From contig CAXMPC010000045.1 in the NCBI GenBank assembly GCA_964195335.1, positions 1 through 44,515 on the forward strand: DNA of 44,515 nt, read 5' to 3'. Source of the stretch: QNFN01 sp964195335 (GTDB taxonomy: Bacteria; Pseudomonadota; Gammaproteobacteria; QNFN01). Made by a program: the position numbers and the translations under genes. The notes under the pieces are model-generated. The model made no database searches. It was not told the origin of the DNA and worked only from the letters and a program-made list of their open reading frames with translations. Positions within the stretch are counted from its first letter, which is position 1, and every line of letters begins with the position of its first letter. This document shows, one piece after another, positions 43,299-44,515 of this stretch.

Positions 43299-44515
43299 AT
43301 GATCGAGATTCGTGACCTGCACGCCCGCGAAATTCTGGACTCGCGCGGCAATCCGACCGTAGAAGCCGACATCGTCCTTGCCGACGGCACACGTGGCCGT
43401 GCCGCGGTGCCCTCGGGCGCGTCGACCGGAACCCGTGAAGCGGTCGAACTGCGCGACGGCGATGCTGGCCGCTATCTCGGCAAGGGGGTGCGCAACGCTG
43501 TCGCCAACGTCAACGTCACCATCCGTGACGCCCTGGCCGGGCAGGCCGTGGCTGACCAGGCCACACTCGACGCCCGCCTTATCGAACTCGACGGCACGCC
43601 GAACAAGGGCCGGCTGGGGGCCAACGCGCTGCTTGCCGTGTCGCTGGCCGCCGCCCACGCCCAGGCTGCGGCGAGCGGGCAGGGGCTCTACCGCCACCTA
43701 GGTGGTGAGGGCCCGTTCCAGCTGCCGGTGCCGATGATGAACATCATCAACGGCGGTGCCCACGCCGACAACAACGTCGACATCCAGGAGTTCATGATCC
43801 TGCCGGCCGGTGCGCCCACGCTGGGCGAGGCGGTACGCTACGGCGCCGAGGTGTTCCACACCCTGCGCAAGGTGCTGCAGGGGCGTGGTCTCAACACGGC
43901 GGTCGGTGACGAGGGCGGCTTCGCCCCCGACCTGCCGTCGAACGAGGCGGCCCTGGAGGTGATCATCGAAGCGATCGAGCGTGCCGGCTTCAAACTCGGC
44001 GAGGAGATCTGGCTCGGTCTCGATGTCGCCAGCTCGGAGTTCTACCGTGACGGGCGCTACGATCTCGCCTCCGAGGGGCGCAAGCTCGACGCGGCCGGCT
44101 TCGTCGACTACCTGGCCGACCTGAGCGACAGGTACCCGATTCTGTCGATTGAGGATGGTATGGACGAGAGCGACTGGGACGGCTGGAAGTTGTTGACCGA
44201 GCGACTCGGCGGAGGCGTCCAGCTGGTTGGTGACGACCTGTTCGTGACCAATCCGGCGATCCTGCGCGAGGGCATCGACAAGGGCGTCGCCAATTCCATC
44301 CTGATCAAGCTGAACCAGATCGGTACCCTGACCGAGACCCTGGAGGCGATCCGCATGGCGACCGCCGCCGGCTACACCTCGGTGATCTCACACCGCTCGG
44401 GTGAGACCGAAGACACCACGCTGGCCGACCTGAGCGTCGCCAGCAGCGCTACCCAGATCAAGACCGGGTCGCTGTCGCGTACCGACCGCGTGGCCAAGTA
44501 CAACCAGCTGCTGCG
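43299..44515 (+). CDS. eno: Enolase, 3' end beyond the window
   Basis: The first 405 residues of the glycolytic enzyme that interconverts 2-phosphoglycerate and phosphoenolpyruvate; roughly 20-25 residues lie past the right edge. The N-terminus AREILDSRGNPTVEADIVLA is diagnostic. Catalytic Glu205 lies in VGDEGGFAPDLPSNE, and metal ligands lie in GLDVASSEFY, LSIEDGMDESDWDGW and LVGDDLFVTN. Catalytic Lys337 (ILIKLNQIGTLTET) and His365 (SHRSGETEDTTLADL) are present. It supplies phosphoenolpyruvate, the KdsA substrate. The start is the ATG at 43299, 42 bases after kdsA. No stop codon interrupts the frame. Confidence 0.97.
   Translation, partial: MIEIRDLHAREILDSRGNPTVEADIVLADGTRGRAAVPSGASTGTREAVELRDGDAGRYLGKGVRNAVANVNVTIRDALAGQAVADQATLDARLIELDGTPNKGRLGANALLAVSLAAAHAQAAASGQGLYRHLGGEGPFQLPVPMMNIINGGAHADNNVDIQEFMILPAGAPTLGEAVRYGAEVFHTLRKVLQGRGLNTAVGDEGGFAPDLPSNEAALEVIIEAIERAGFKLGEEIWLGLDVASSEFYRDGRYDLASEGRKLDAAGFVDYLADLSDRYPILSIEDGMDESDWDGWKLLTERLGGGVQLVGDDLFVTNPAILREGIDKGVANSILIKLNQIGTLTETLEAIRMATAAGYTSVISHRSGETEDTTLADLSVASSATQIKTGSLSRTDRVAKYNQLL

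Overview
The window is a block of core chromosome from a GC-rich gammaproteobacterium. Nearly every base is coding, codon third positions are mostly G or C, and spacing is operon-like with many 1-8 base overlaps. The order frr-uppS-cdsA-dxr-rseP-bamA-skp-lpxD-fabZ-lpxA-lpxB-rnhB-dnaE-accA-tilS-pyrG-kdsA-eno is the one I know from Pseudomonas and many Chromatiales-like gammaproteobacteria. Complex I genes directly upstream of rimP-nusA-infB is also common there. Genus and species cannot be fixed from the sequence alone.

Layout. (1) 1-7797: the 3' end of nuoG, then nuoHIJKLMN, the membrane arm of NADH:quinone oxidoreductase plus the NuoI ferredoxin subunit. (2) 7822-16647: an initiator tRNA gene with its own promoter and terminator, a hairpin-rich leader, then rimP-nusA-infB-rbfA-truB and rpsO-pnp (transcription elongation, translation initiation, ribosome maturation, RNA decay), closed by a bidirectional terminator. 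(3) 16668-20145, minus strand: map and glnD. (4) 20239-34776: a divergent promoter and structured leader, then rpsB-tsf-pyrH-frr followed by envelope biogenesis genes (uppS, cdsA, dxr, rseP, bamA, skp, lpxD, fabZ, lpxA, lpxB) and rnhB. (5) 34794-44515: dnaE, accA, tilS, pyrG, kdsA and eno; eno runs off the right edge.

The genes link protein synthesis to envelope growth. Ribosomal protein S2, EF-Ts and ribosome recycling factor sit with the isoprenoid and undecaprenyl steps (Dxr, UppS), phospholipid precursor synthesis (CdsA), outer-membrane protein assembly (BamA, Skp, RseP) and lipid A/Kdo synthesis (LpxD, FabZ, LpxA, LpxB, KdsA). AccA supplies malonyl-CoA, and PyrH/PyrG supply UMP kinase activity and CTP.

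I found no mobile element, CRISPR array, phage gene or unrecognised protein family, and no convincing undescribed multi-gene system. No gap without a gene exceeds 300 bases. The most unusual observation is a patch of about 80-100 bases inside dnaE, just before the catalytic aspartates. It keeps the conserved protein sequence but switches to AT-rich, rare codons (GC3 7/27 against 25/27 and 24/27 in equal flanking stretches). Other points of interest are the hairpin-rich leaders of rimP and rpsB, a Met in LpxA at the acyl-chain ruler position, and a cysteine-containing (metal-dependent type) KdsA.
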